Assembly: GCF_007744255.1 (NCBI RefSeq)
Contig: NZ_CP036267.1
Coordinates: 3,041,500-3,105,499, forward strand
Length of the DNA stretch: 64,000 nucleotides
Direction of reading: 5' to 3'
DNA from: Thalassoglobus polymorphus
Lineage (GTDB): Bacteria; Planctomycetota; Planctomycetia; Planctomycetales; Planctomycetaceae
The notes below the pieces were generated by a model, which made no database searches, was not told the DNA's origin, and saw nothing but the letters and a program-made list of their open reading frames with translations. The position numbers were made by a program, and so were the translations under genes. This document shows, one piece after another, positions 43,007 to 51,621 of this stretch (its first letter is position 1; every line of letters begins with the position of its first letter).

Positions 43007-44071
43007 ATGTCCGAAGAGTTTGACCCAGAAGCTGACAATGGCGCCCCCGGATGGGAAGCCATCGACGAAGTTCTTGACGAACTTTACGACAATGCCGAAC
43101 CGATGCACTGGGGGACGATTCTTCCCTACAATCTTGGCGGCGAAGACCCTCTGTACGGCGTCAGTGTTTACGAAAGCCAGAAACAGCAACCTCATCTTCA
43201 CTATGTCACTTACGGATTCTCGGATCTTTACGAGAAGGAAGATGAAGAGTCTGAAGTGAGTGGATACGGTTTTGAGTTAACGTTTCGACTCTCGGCTTCC
43301 AAAGGAACAGAACCTCCTGTCTGGGTGGTCAACTTCCTTCAGAACCTGGCTCGATATGTCTTTCAATCCGGAAATGGATTCGGTCCCGGGCATACAATTC
43401 CGCTCAACAGCCCCATATGCCTGGAGTCGGAAACTCAAATCTGTGCTGTCATTTTCGTCGAAGATCCTGAACTCGGAACAATTGAAACTCCCAATGGCGA
43501 AGTCCAATTCTTGCAAGTCTTTGGGCTGACGGAGAGCGAACTCGACGCGACACAATGCTGGAACGCCCTCCGCTTCGCTGAACTGGTACAAGAATTCAAT
43601 CCACTCTTAATTACCGATGTAGATCGCGAAAGCTATCTGGCTCAGCCAAAATTCCAATCCACAGTCAGTGAATTGACCTCGGAAGAGGGAGCATCAGCTG
43701 CGATGATGTGTGCGAACGAGTTCCGTGTCCTTCGCGATCCTGAAACGTCAGATGTCACATTGGTTTTAGGAGCCATCGTCGCTCCGTCTCTGGGGAAAAG
43801 GCTGCGCGGCCGACTTCCATTTGGGCGAGAGTTTCAATTGGTCGGTGAGGAAGATTCCATTGTTTTTCGACCTGCCGATCAATATCAACTGACGATGCAG
43901 GACCATGTCTCAGAATTTGAGTTCACGAATTCACAAGTCGAAGTGATCTCGAAACAAATGCAAGCCAACGCAGGAACTTGGAAACTCGAAGACCCTCCGG
44001 GGTTCACGCTTGTCATCGAACAGACTGAAATCAAAGACAACGATGGCAATGTCACTGACGTTCTTGGTTGA
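43007..44071 (+). CDS. Suppressor-of-fused (SUFU) domain protein
   Basis: A 354-aa cytoplasmic protein with no signal peptide. Residues about 15-190 form a SUFU domain: GWEAIDEVLDELYDNAEPMH, YGVSVYESQKQQPHLHYVTY, FSDLY, YGFELTFRL and WVVNFLQNLARYVFQSG all match the family. The remaining about 160 residues form a separate domain (VTLVLGAIVAPSLGKRLRG, FRPADQYQLTM) that I do not recognise. In bacteria, SUFU proteins often act as immunity proteins in polymorphic toxin systems, but no toxin gene is adjacent here, and single-copy housekeeping-like members are also common. Monocistronic between two repeat-bearing intergenic regions. Confidence 0.85.
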   Translation: MSEEFDPEADNGAPGWEAIDEVLDELYDNAEPMHWGTILPYNLGGEDPLYGVSVYESQKQQPHLHYVTYGFSDLYEKEDEESEVSGYGFELTFRLSASKGTEPPVWVVNFLQNLARYVFQSGNGFGPGHTIPLNSPICLESETQICAVIFVEDPELGTIETPNGEVQFLQVFGLTESELDATQCWNALRFAELVQEFNPLLITDVDRESYLAQPKFQSTVSELTSEEGASAAMMCANEFRVLRDPETSDVTLVLGAIVAPSLGKRLRGRLPFGREFQLVGEEDSIVFRPADQYQLTMQDHVSEFEFTNSQVEVISKQMQANAGTWKLEDPPGFTLVIEQTEIKDNDGNVTDVLG

Positions 44072-44533
44072 AGACTGCTCGACCAAACGTCGGGACAAAG
44101 GGCATTCCATAAGACAACTTTCGAGCATTGTTCCGACGAACCTTTAGTTCACAAATCGAACATTAGCCTTAATGGTCTCCCTCGTGCCAGGCAGGGTATG
44201 GAACGATGAAAGTAGCTTTCACGAGCAAGGCAACTTTTGAAACATGCTAACCCGGACTCATGCGGAAACCCGCTTGTTGCTCAACAGCCATCAAAACATC
44301 TCGGGGCCTGCCCTGTAGAATCGAACCTCAAACATTTCGATTCTCAAAGTGCGAGTATCTCCTGTAAAATTGCTGTTCGTCACGAGGCAAAAGTTCAGCA
44401 CCAAGTCGAAGGAGGTTCTATCGAAACCGCTTTCGCTCCGCTCGGTGAATCGATGAAATTTACTTTCGTTGCTGACTGGACGATTCCATATTGATTCGAC
44501 ACGATGTGTTAGAATTAATAAGGAGTTGAATTC
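44072..44533. other. Intergenic region with a family D repeat
   Basis: An open frame at 44237-44494 has no domain or ribosome site and lies across the repeat, so I do not call it. The stretch holds the family D copy at 44363-44423 and, at its end, the AAGGAG ribosome site of the large fusion gene. Confidence 0.4.
44363..44423 (+). repeat. Short dispersed repeat, family D
   Basis: GTAAAATTGCTGTTCGTCAC, then GAGGCAAAAGTTCAGCACC and AAGTCGAAGGA, matches 22600-22656 at most positions. Confidence 0.4.
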
Positions 44534-47500
44534 ATGCGAATTGTTACGATCACTGCACTCTCACTTTGTGCGTCATTCTTCACACAGACATCCTCAGCGG
44601 CTGACTTTGAATTTGGGTTTTCAAAAGTTGAAGTAACACCTTCAACACCCGTTCGACTTTCTGGATACGGAAATCGAGACAAACCATACGACGGAATCGA
44701 CGAGCCCCTCTTCGCTCGCGGCATGGCGATGACCGCCAATGGCAAGGAGGGACTGCACGTCCTGGTTTCCGTCGACACGATCGGCTTTCCCGGCGAGTTG
44801 ACTAAGGAAATACATGCTGCTGTCAAATCGAAGCACAACATTCCTCGTAGCCGATTTGTGATCTGCTGCACTCACTCTCATACCGCGCCACACATCGGAC
44901 ATGGGCTCACGAATCTCTTCGCGACGCCGCTCACCGAACTCGAATCGACGGCGACACAAGCGTACACATCGTATGTGCGTGATCAAGTTGTCAAAGCTGT
45001 TGACCAGGCGATCCAGAATTTGAGCCCAGGCAAAATTTCAATCGACACCGGCACTGCGACATTCGCACGAAATCGACGGGTCATCAAAGATGGAACCTGG
45101 ACCGGGTTTGGGGAAAATCCAAATGGACCAGTTGATCACTCCCTTCCAGTACTCCGCATCACGGATGTCGAGGGAAACAAAACACGTGGACTGATCTTCA
45201 ATTACGCCTGTCATTGCACCACTTTTGGTGGCAACTACAACCGCGTCAATGGTGACTGGGCCGGTTACGCAACGAAGTCGCTGGAAGCAGCGAACAATGG
45301 TGCAATCGCTCTTTGTACAATTGGCTGTGGAGCCGATGCAAATCCAGAACGCAATCCGGAACACGCGTTCGAAATTGCTCAGCGACAAGGAGAAGAAATC
45401 GCTGATGAAATTTCCCGTCTGGTTGATCTGAAGACTGGTTTCACAGAAGTCAACGCGGCACCAACATCATCGTTCGGCTTTGCAGGTCTCCCGATTGACC
45501 GCCCGAGTGATGCCCAATTGAAAGAGAACCTCAAGAATTCACGTCCTCAGGTTCGGCGGCATGCCGAAGTCATGATCGACACCAAAAAACGAATGGGACG
45601 TCTTCCCGAAACTTACCCGATGCCGATCCAAGTGTGGCGATTCGGGAATGAATTCGCGATGGTCTTTCTCGGAGGAGAAGTTTGCGTTGAGTATGCAACA
45701 CGAATCAAGAAGGAACTGCCGACTCTTGTCGAGGGGCTGACGCCTGACAATGTTTGGGTCACCGCTTACGCAAACGACGTCTTTGGGTATGTCACCCCGG
45801 AGCGAATGCGTTCTGAAGGTGGGTACGAAGTCGATTTCTCAATGATTTATTACCTGCAGCCAGGTCGCTGGTCGACAGGAACAGAGGATGTCATCCTGCG
45901 ACGAGTGAAAGAACTGTTCAACTCGAAAAGCCTTGACGTACCAACTCCCGTCTCAGATGCGCTAAAAACATTTACTCTTCCGAACGGTTATGTTATTGAA
46001 GAGGTCGCATCTGAGCCGCTCATTCGTGACCCGATCAATTTTGCAGTCGATGCGCGTGGTCGATTATGGGTTGTCGAAATGGGAGACTATCCGCGAGGTA
46101 ACCCCGCGGAAGACCTCTCGAAAATCGAACGGCATGAACCTTGGGATGGTCCGCCAGCGGGCCGAATCAAAGTCTTAATCGACAGCAATCAGGACGGCCA
46201 GTACGACGAAGCAAAAATCTTCCTCGATGGGCTTTCCTTCCCTACTGGAGTTTTTCCATGGAAAGATGGTGTCTTCGTAAGCGGAGCTCCGGACATTATT
46301 TTTGCTCGAGATACTGATGGCGATCTGAAATGCGACGAGCAAGAAGTCTTCTTCACAGGATTTGAGAAAGCAAATCCTCAACACCGCATCGGCGGGTTCG
46401 AGTATGGACTCGACGGCTGGTTGTATTTGTCCGCTGGCACAAACAACAAACAAATTCAATGTTTACGAACGGGTGAGACGGTCAACGTCTCCGGACGCGA
46501 CTGCCGCTTTGATCCCGTCTCAGGAAAACTTGAAGCGATCAGTGGGAGCAGTCAATACGGCCGCAGCCGGGATGATTTCGGGAACTGGTTTGGCAATTCG
46601 AATAGTGAGCCGTTGTTTCAATTCGTAATCGAAGACCGGGATTTGAGTCGAAACCCGCATCTCCCATCTCCGTCGCCAAAGCATCACCTCACGAATCCTC
46701 GCTTCGCTCCTCAAGTCTATCCAACAAGTCGAACGCTCGATCGATTTAACGATCTCTTTGCACTTGACCGCTTCACTTCTGCTTGTAGCCCAACCGTCTT
46801 CAGAAACGACAGCTTAGGCACAGGCATCGACGGGACAGTCCTCATCTGTGAGCCTGTCCACAATCTCGTCAGCCGTGTCGTCGTTGACCATTCAACAATC
46901 AAGTTCTCCGGGAAACGTGCAAAGTCTGAACAGAAATCAGAATTCTTAACCTCCTCAGACAACTGGTTTCGTCCGACCCGGCTGATGACAGCTCCCGACA
47001 ATACGCTGTGGGTCTGTGATATGTATCGCCAAGTCATCGAACACCCAGAATGGATTCCGGAAGCTTGGCAAGCCAAACTTGATTTGTACGCTGGCTACAA
47101 TCGGGGCCGCATTTATCGCGTCTACCACAAAGACTCTTCCCCCACTCGAATCGAGGATCTGTCACAACTTAAAACTCCGGAATTGGTCGAACTTCTGAAA
47201 AGCTCAAACGGCTGGACACGTGACCGCGCCCAGCAACTCATTCTTGAGCGAGACATTTCCGATGTCGACTCCGAAGGCGACACGCTTGCAAAATCGTTGC
47301 TGCAACTCATCAACGAAAGTCAGGACAGCAGGACGCTCATCCAGGCCTCTTACACCTATGCCCTGCTTTCAAAGACACCCCCTGCAATCCTGAAGAATTA
47401 CCAGTCCGAAGACATCGACGTCGTGATCAGCGCTATTCGACTCTGGGGCGTGGAAACGAACCCCAAAGAAAAGTGGCAACCGTCGACACTCTCACATCAT

Positions 47501-48787
47501 CCCAACGAGCGAATTCGTTTTGAGTTGGCACTCGCTGCAGGTAATGCCAACGATGATATCCGTGCTTCAGTCTTGCGAAAGGTGATTCAAAGCAGTTCCG
47601 ATAATCCCTGGATACGAACAGCCATATTGTCTTCCGCAAATGGGGTCGCAGACCGCCTGCTGATTGGCGCCATTGAAGACAAAATTGTCACCCCAGATTT
47701 ACTCAATGGATTGCTGACGACACTGCTGGGAAGCTCATCCATCAAAGGCATGGAGCAACTGGGGGAATCAATGACCTCCATCAAAGATCCTCAATTAAGA
47801 CGACGGTTACTACTGACTGCAATCAGTTATTTTGAGCGAAACAAAGTCTCATTTGAAGAACTGAGCCAAAGTTTTGAAGAGGGGACGAATAAAACTTTTT
47901 CGCAAATCCTCAATGACTCGGTCGCTGCCCTGAAGTCTCAAAGCCTTCCTCAAGAAGAGATCCCGGGGGCCATTCGCCTGGCAGCATACTCCAACAGCCC
48001 ACTCTCGGCAGAGGATCTGTTGGCGTTCCTCAGTGCGACTCAATCCCCCGATGTAAACACTGCAGTGATCGAATCGGTTGTGAATTTGAACGAAACCCTG
48101 AAGCTTCTTCAACAAATGAAAAAGCAAACACCGGCCGTCCAATCTGAGATCCAAGCCATTCTGCTCACCAGCACGACATCCACGAACCAGCTGCTTGAGG
48201 CTCTTGAACAGAATGTGATCTTCACCAACGACATGAGCGCTGCTACGGCAGACGCATTGAAGAACCATCGCAACAAAGAGGTGCAAGCCCGATTCGCAAA
48301 GCTGACCGCTTCTCATGGGATGGCATCGACGCGATTGGAACTGTTGAAAACATACATGAGTGCCCTTTCATTAAAAGGCGACATTAAGAATGGGAAGAAG
48401 CAGTTCACAAAAACTTGTAGCACCTGTCACCGGCACCACGAGATTGGGAACGACTTTGGTCCCAAATTGTCTTCGCTCCTCAAGAAATCTGATGAGTACA
48501 TCCTGACATCTATCATCGATCCCAACGCCGCTGCTGAATCCAAATATCGTGGATACTCCATTGTGACCAAAAATGGAAAAGTCTATAGCGGACTGATTCT
48601 TGAAGAGACTGCGACGAGCCTGAAATTGATTCGACCTGATGGGAAATCTGAAACGATCCTTCGTTCAGAAATCGAAGAAATGGTCAACACAGGGCGGTCA
48701 TTCATGCCAGAAGGTTTAGAGAAGAATCTCAAGCCACAAGACATTGCAGACATCATTTCTTTTCTACGTTCAGAGACAACACCCTGA
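44534..48787 (+). CDS. Ceramidase-like domain fused to PVC-type propeller/HEAT/cytochrome c
   Basis: A 1417-aa secreted protein. A signal peptide (TALSLCASFFTQTSSAAD) leads into a neutral/alkaline ceramidase-type N-terminal domain (FGFSKVEVTPSTPVRLSGYG, FARGMAMTANG, CTHSHTAPHIGHGL as the metal-binding histidines) up to about residue 470. There a PVC dehydrogenase-like propeller begins (LPNGYVIEEVASEPLIRDP, AVDARGRLWVVEMGDYP). HEAT-like helices follow, then a C-terminal cytochrome domain with CSTCHRHHEIG (C1295-H1299) and KYRGYSIVTKNGKVYSGLIL. The position of the ceramidase nucleophile (SPN motif) reads GCGADANPERNP, with no serine, so lipid hydrolysis as in true ceramidases is doubtful. The ribosome site AAGGAG is clear. 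Fusion of hydrolase-like and electron-transfer parts implies consecutive steps on one substrate. Confidence 0.87.
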   Translation: MRIVTITALSLCASFFTQTSSAADFEFGFSKVEVTPSTPVRLSGYGNRDKPYDGIDEPLFARGMAMTANGKEGLHVLVSVDTIGFPGELTKEIHAAVKSKHNIPRSRFVICCTHSHTAPHIGHGLTNLFATPLTELESTATQAYTSYVRDQVVKAVDQAIQNLSPGKISIDTGTATFARNRRVIKDGTWTGFGENPNGPVDHSLPVLRITDVEGNKTRGLIFNYACHCTTFGGNYNRVNGDWAGYATKSLEAANNGAIALCTIGCGADANPERNPEHAFEIAQRQGEEIADEISRLVDLKTGFTEVNAAPTSSFGFAGLPIDRPSDAQLKENLKNSRPQVRRHAEVMIDTKKRMGRLPETYPMPIQVWRFGNEFAMVFLGGEVCVEYATRIKKELPTLVEGLTPDNVWVTAYANDVFGYVTPERMRSEGGYEVDFSMIYYLQPGRWSTGTEDVILRRVKELFNSKSLDVPTPVSDALKTFTLPNGYVIEEVASEPLIRDPINFAVDARGRLWVVEMGDYPRGNPAEDLSKIERHEPWDGPPAGRIKVLIDSNQDGQYDEAKIFLDGLSFPTGVFPWKDGVFVSGAPDIIFARDTDGDLKCDEQEVFFTGFEKANPQHRIGGFEYGLDGWLYLSAGTNNKQIQCLRTGETVNVSGRDCRFDPVSGKLEAISGSSQYGRSRDDFGNWFGNSNSEPLFQFVIEDRDLSRNPHLPSPSPKHHLTNPRFAPQVYPTSRTLDRFNDLFALDRFTSACSPTVFRNDSLGTGIDGTVLICEPVHNLVSRVVVDHSTIKFSGKRAKSEQKSEFLTSSDNWFRPTRLMTAPDNTLWVCDMYRQVIEHPEWIPEAWQAKLDLYAGYNRGRIYRVYHKDSSPTRIEDLSQLKTPELVELLKSSNGWTRDRAQQLILERDISDVDSEGDTLAKSLLQLINESQDSRTLIQASYTYALLSKTPPAILKNYQSEDIDVVISAIRLWGVETNPKEKWQPSTLSHHPNERIRFELALAAGNANDDIRASVLRKVIQSSSDNPWIRTAILSSANGVADRLLIGAIEDKIVTPDLLNGLLTTLLGSSSIKGMEQLGESMTSIKDPQLRRRLLLTAISYFERNKVSFEELSQSFEEGTNKTFSQILNDSVAALKSQSLPQEEIPGAIRLAAYSNSPLSAEDLLAFLSATQSPDVNTAVIESVVNLNETLKLLQQMKKQTPAVQSEIQAILLTSTTSTNQLLEALEQNVIFTNDMSAATADALKNHRNKEVQARFAKLTASHGMASTRLELLKTYMSALSLKGDIKNGKKQFTKTCSTCHRHHEIGNDFGPKLSSLLKKSDEYILTSIIDPNAAAESKYRGYSIVTKNGKVYSGLILEETATSLKLIRPDGKSETILRSEIEEMVNTGRSFMPEGLEKNLKPQDIADIISFLRSETTP

Positions 48788-48820
48788 ATAGACTGAATGA
48801 CATTGGAATTGTTTTGCCCC

Positions 48821-48897
48821 AACCTGATCCTGGAACCAGAATTCGCTCTCTCAAATAGTGAGAAAGCGACTACTCCGAAGGTTTTCGGACTGGTTCT
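48821..48897 (+). repeat. Palindromic dispersed repeat, family B
   Basis: It begins AACCTGATCCTGGAACC, has CTCTCTCAAATAGTGAGAAA in the middle and ends GGTTTTCGGACTGGTTCT. The ends are inverted relatives of each other (CTGATCC and GGACTGG) and the centre is a small dyad (CTCAAATAGTGAG). Other copies are at 58799-58877, 63143-63220 (minus), 63388-63464 and a part at 34925-34987. Confidence 0.75.
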
Positions 48898-48914
48898 CAT
48901 GTAAGGAATTTGAA

Positions 48915-50396
48915 ATGTTTCGAATCATTTTAAGCCTCATCCTTCTCACGGGGGGCGTACCAGGGGAACTCTCTGCAGAAGAACCTCAACCGAACATCCT
49001 CTGGATCGTCGGCGAAAATTTCGCTCTCGATTTGGGGTGTTACGGTCAGAAAAACGTCGAAACTCCAAATCTGGACGGGCTCGCAAAGCGCGGAGTGAAA
49101 TACACAAACGTCTTCTCAACTTCGCCAGTCTGCGCTCCGAGTCGTTCGGCATTCATGGTCGGGATGTATCAGACGACAACCGATACGCACAACATGCGTT
49201 CGCACCGCGATGACGACTACCGACTTCCAGCTGGGGTCCGACCGCTGACACACCGATTGCAGGATGCAGGCTATCGGACTGCGAATATCACGACCATTGA
49301 TGACAAAACGGTTGGAACAGGTAAACTCGATCTGAATTTCACAAACGAAGGCCCGATCTATCAGACAGCAGACTGGGAGGAACTCAAAAACAATCAGCCG
49401 TTCTTTGCTCAAATCAATACGCCAGAAGCGGAATACGATATCTACGATCGAATGTCTGCGGAAAAACCTCGCGTGAAATGGGTTGGCGAAGAGTGGCATC
49501 CCCAGATCGGCACAGAAAAGAATGTCACTCCTCCACCGTACTATCCTGACCACCCCCTCGTCAGAAAAGAATGGGCTCGTTATCTGAACTCTGTTTCCGG
49601 AATGGATGTTCGGGTCGGCTGGATTTTGGACCGGCTGAAGAAAGATGGGCTTGAGGAAAACACAATCGTTATTTTCTTTGGCGACAACGGACGTTTGGAA
49701 CCACGTGGAATCCACTGGTGCTTCGATTCCGGCTTGCACGTTCCAATGATTATTTACTGGCCGGAAACGCTCGCTCCTCCGAAAGACTTCAAGCCGGGAA
49801 CCGTGAACGACCAGCCGATCAGCCTCCTCGATATCACTGCGACAACTTTAGCAATGGCAGGTATTGAACGCCCTATTGGAATGCAAAGCCAAGTCTTCAT
49901 CGGTCCGAACCGTGCCCCTGAACGTAAGTACGTTTTTGCAGCTCGTGATCGTATCGATGAAACGGTGATCCGGCAGAGATCCGTCCATGATGGTCGGTAT
50001 CACTACATCCGGAATTTTACTCCCGGTGCAGGCTTTGCGACGTTGAATCGCTATAAAGAAAAATGCTTCCCCATTAAACCGTTGATGCGAGAGCTCGATG
50101 CATCAGGAAAACTGGTGGGCCCGCCCGCCAACCTCATGAAGCCGTTTCCTCAAGAAATGCTCTTTGACCTGCTCAATGATCCAGACGAAATCAATGACAT
50201 CGCGGGGAACCCATCTTCGTCTGAAATTTTGCTACGCATGCGAGCTGCCCTTGATACCTGGATGATTGAAACCAACGACCGTGGGAGAATTCTCGAACCG
50301 ATAGAAATCGTTCATCCGTTTGTAAAAGAAATGCACGATTGGTTTGGCACACCTGAGAATTTGAAAGAGATTCACCAATCACCGAAGTTTGATTGA
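48915..50396 (+). CDS. Secreted type I sulfatase (second)
   Basis: A 493-aa sulfatase with a signal peptide (MFRIILSLILLTGGVPGEL). The formylglycine motif is CAPSRSAFMVG (C73, R77), followed by RDDDYRLPAGVRPLTHRL and the second metal motif FFGDNGRLEPRG with HWCFDSGLHVPMI. In the first metal site the usual Asp-Asp pair reads GENFALDLGCYG (Glu-Asn). The overall layout resembles N-sulfoglucosamine sulfohydrolase-like (SGSH) S1 subfamilies. The frame is open to 48858, but that part lies over a family B repeat; 48915 has an AAGGA site. The PIG-L deacetylase gene follows on the same strand after 144 bases, a plausible partner on N-sulfated or N-acetylated sugars. Confidence 0.9.
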   Translation: MFRIILSLILLTGGVPGELSAEEPQPNILWIVGENFALDLGCYGQKNVETPNLDGLAKRGVKYTNVFSTSPVCAPSRSAFMVGMYQTTTDTHNMRSHRDDDYRLPAGVRPLTHRLQDAGYRTANITTIDDKTVGTGKLDLNFTNEGPIYQTADWEELKNNQPFFAQINTPEAEYDIYDRMSAEKPRVKWVGEEWHPQIGTEKNVTPPPYYPDHPLVRKEWARYLNSVSGMDVRVGWILDRLKKDGLEENTIVIFFGDNGRLEPRGIHWCFDSGLHVPMIIYWPETLAPPKDFKPGTVNDQPISLLDITATTLAMAGIERPIGMQSQVFIGPNRAPERKYVFAARDRIDETVIRQRSVHDGRYHYIRNFTPGAGFATLNRYKEKCFPIKPLMRELDASGKLVGPPANLMKPFPQEMLFDLLNDPDEINDIAGNPSSSEILLRMRAALDTWMIETNDRGRILEPIEIVHPFVKEMHDWFGTPENLKEIHQSPKFD

Positions 50397-50540
50397 CCAG
50401 TCATGAATCATCTTCCATGACTAGCGTGCTCACAAAAAATTGCTTTCAGAAACAACTGAGTTGCTGACCTCGAGACAGCAGGCACAGTTTAAGATTCGAT
50501 TCGTTTTAAACATTCACGACCTTAGAGAACTGGAATAACA

Positions 50541-51461
50541 ATGATTGTTCGTCAGATTTTATCAACAGCCTTCTTGCTGATTGTGACCTCAAATCTCCTG
50601 TTAGCACAAGATGCACAAAACAAAGACGACGGAAAGCTTCGCATCATTTGTTTTGGCGCACATCCCGATGATGCTGAGTACAAAAGTGGCGGAGCAGCAG
50701 CATTATGGGCGGAGATGGGGCATCACGTGAAACTCGTCTCAGTGACGAATGGAGATATCGGCCATTGGCAAATGGCAGGCGGTGCACTCGCAAAACGTCG
50801 CACCGCCGAGTCTGCACTTGTCGCCAAACGACTTGGCGTGTCGTCTGAAGTGTTAGATATTCACGATGGCGAACTTATGCCAACTTTGGAAAATCGTCGG
50901 ACAATTGTCCGCCTGATCCGTGACTGGAACGCGGACATTGTCATTGCTCATCGACCTTGGGATTATCACCCCGATCACCGATACACCGGGGTTCTGGTCC
51001 AAGATGCTGCATTCATGGTCACCGTCCCATATTTCTGTCCCGACACTCCTCCACTGAAGAAAAACCCGCTCTTCTTGTACTCCAGCGATCGATTCCAAAG
51101 ACCATACCCATTCAAAGCAGATATTGCAGTTTCAATTGACTCAGTGTTTGAAAAGAAAGTCGATGCCCTCACTGCACTGGAGTCCCAGGTTTTTGAAGGA
51201 GGAGCACTTGGCAATGAAGAAAAGGTCCGTGATATCCCGCCAGCATCTCAGCCTGAATTACGCCGAGAATGGCTCAAAGGACACTGGCAGCGGCGAGCAG
51301 GTCGAGAAGCCAATACTTATCGTGACGCACTCATTGAATGGTACGGTGAAGAGGCCGGCAAAGCAGTCAAATACGCGGAAGCATTCGAAATTTGTGAGTA
51401 CGGCCATCAGCCTAGTCACGAAGAGATTTTGAAACTGTTCCCTTTCTTGCCGAAGAAGTAA
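50541..51461 (+). CDS. Secreted PIG-L family deacetylase
   Basis: A 306-aa LmbE/PIG-L zinc deacetylase. A signal peptide (MIVRQILSTAFLLIVTSNL) is followed by the zinc-binding HPDDAEYKSGG motif. VSVTNGDIGHWQMAGG, the IVIAHRPWDYHPDHRYTG motif (third zinc ligand region) and NWNADIV-type segments follow. The family removes N-acetyl groups from GlcNAc-containing molecules; exported planctomycete members may act on polysaccharides. The ribosome site GGAA lies before the ATG. It follows the sulfatase on the same strand. Confidence 0.92.
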   Translation: MIVRQILSTAFLLIVTSNLLLAQDAQNKDDGKLRIICFGAHPDDAEYKSGGAAALWAEMGHHVKLVSVTNGDIGHWQMAGGALAKRRTAESALVAKRLGVSSEVLDIHDGELMPTLENRRTIVRLIRDWNADIVIAHRPWDYHPDHRYTGVLVQDAAFMVTVPYFCPDTPPLKKNPLFLYSSDRFQRPYPFKADIAVSIDSVFEKKVDALTALESQVFEGGALGNEEKVRDIPPASQPELRREWLKGHWQRRAGREANTYRDALIEWYGEEAGKAVKYAEAFEICEYGHQPSHEEILKLFPFLPKK

Positions 51462-51488
51462 TCAAGGCATGCGATGAGAAGTTCTGAT

Positions 51489-51510
51489 GCTCGGGGTCTT
51501 TACCCCGAGC
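51489..51510. terminator. Perfect 9-bp hairpin between convergent genes
   Basis: GCTCGGGGT (51489-51497), loop CTTT, ACCCCGAGC (51502-51510). It lies 28 bases past the PIG-L stop and before the convergent PPC-domain gene. It lacks a U-tract, but position and stem strength suggest transcription termination. Confidence 0.5.
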
Positions 51511-51621
51511 TGACCTTCAAACGCGATCGCACAAAAGGGGCCGCCAAGAAGAATTCGAAACTTATGTAACCGTCGTCTGACAGTGGAGTTTCGACGACTG
51601 AGATCGGTGACACTCAAGTTG

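Noticed and set aside
44237-44494. 85-codon open frame before the ceramidase-like fusion gene
   Set aside because: It lies across the family D repeat and has no domain or ribosome site.
48858-48914. N-terminal extension of the second sulfatase
   Set aside because: It overlaps a family B repeat; the ATG at 48915 has a ribosome site and begins a signal peptide.
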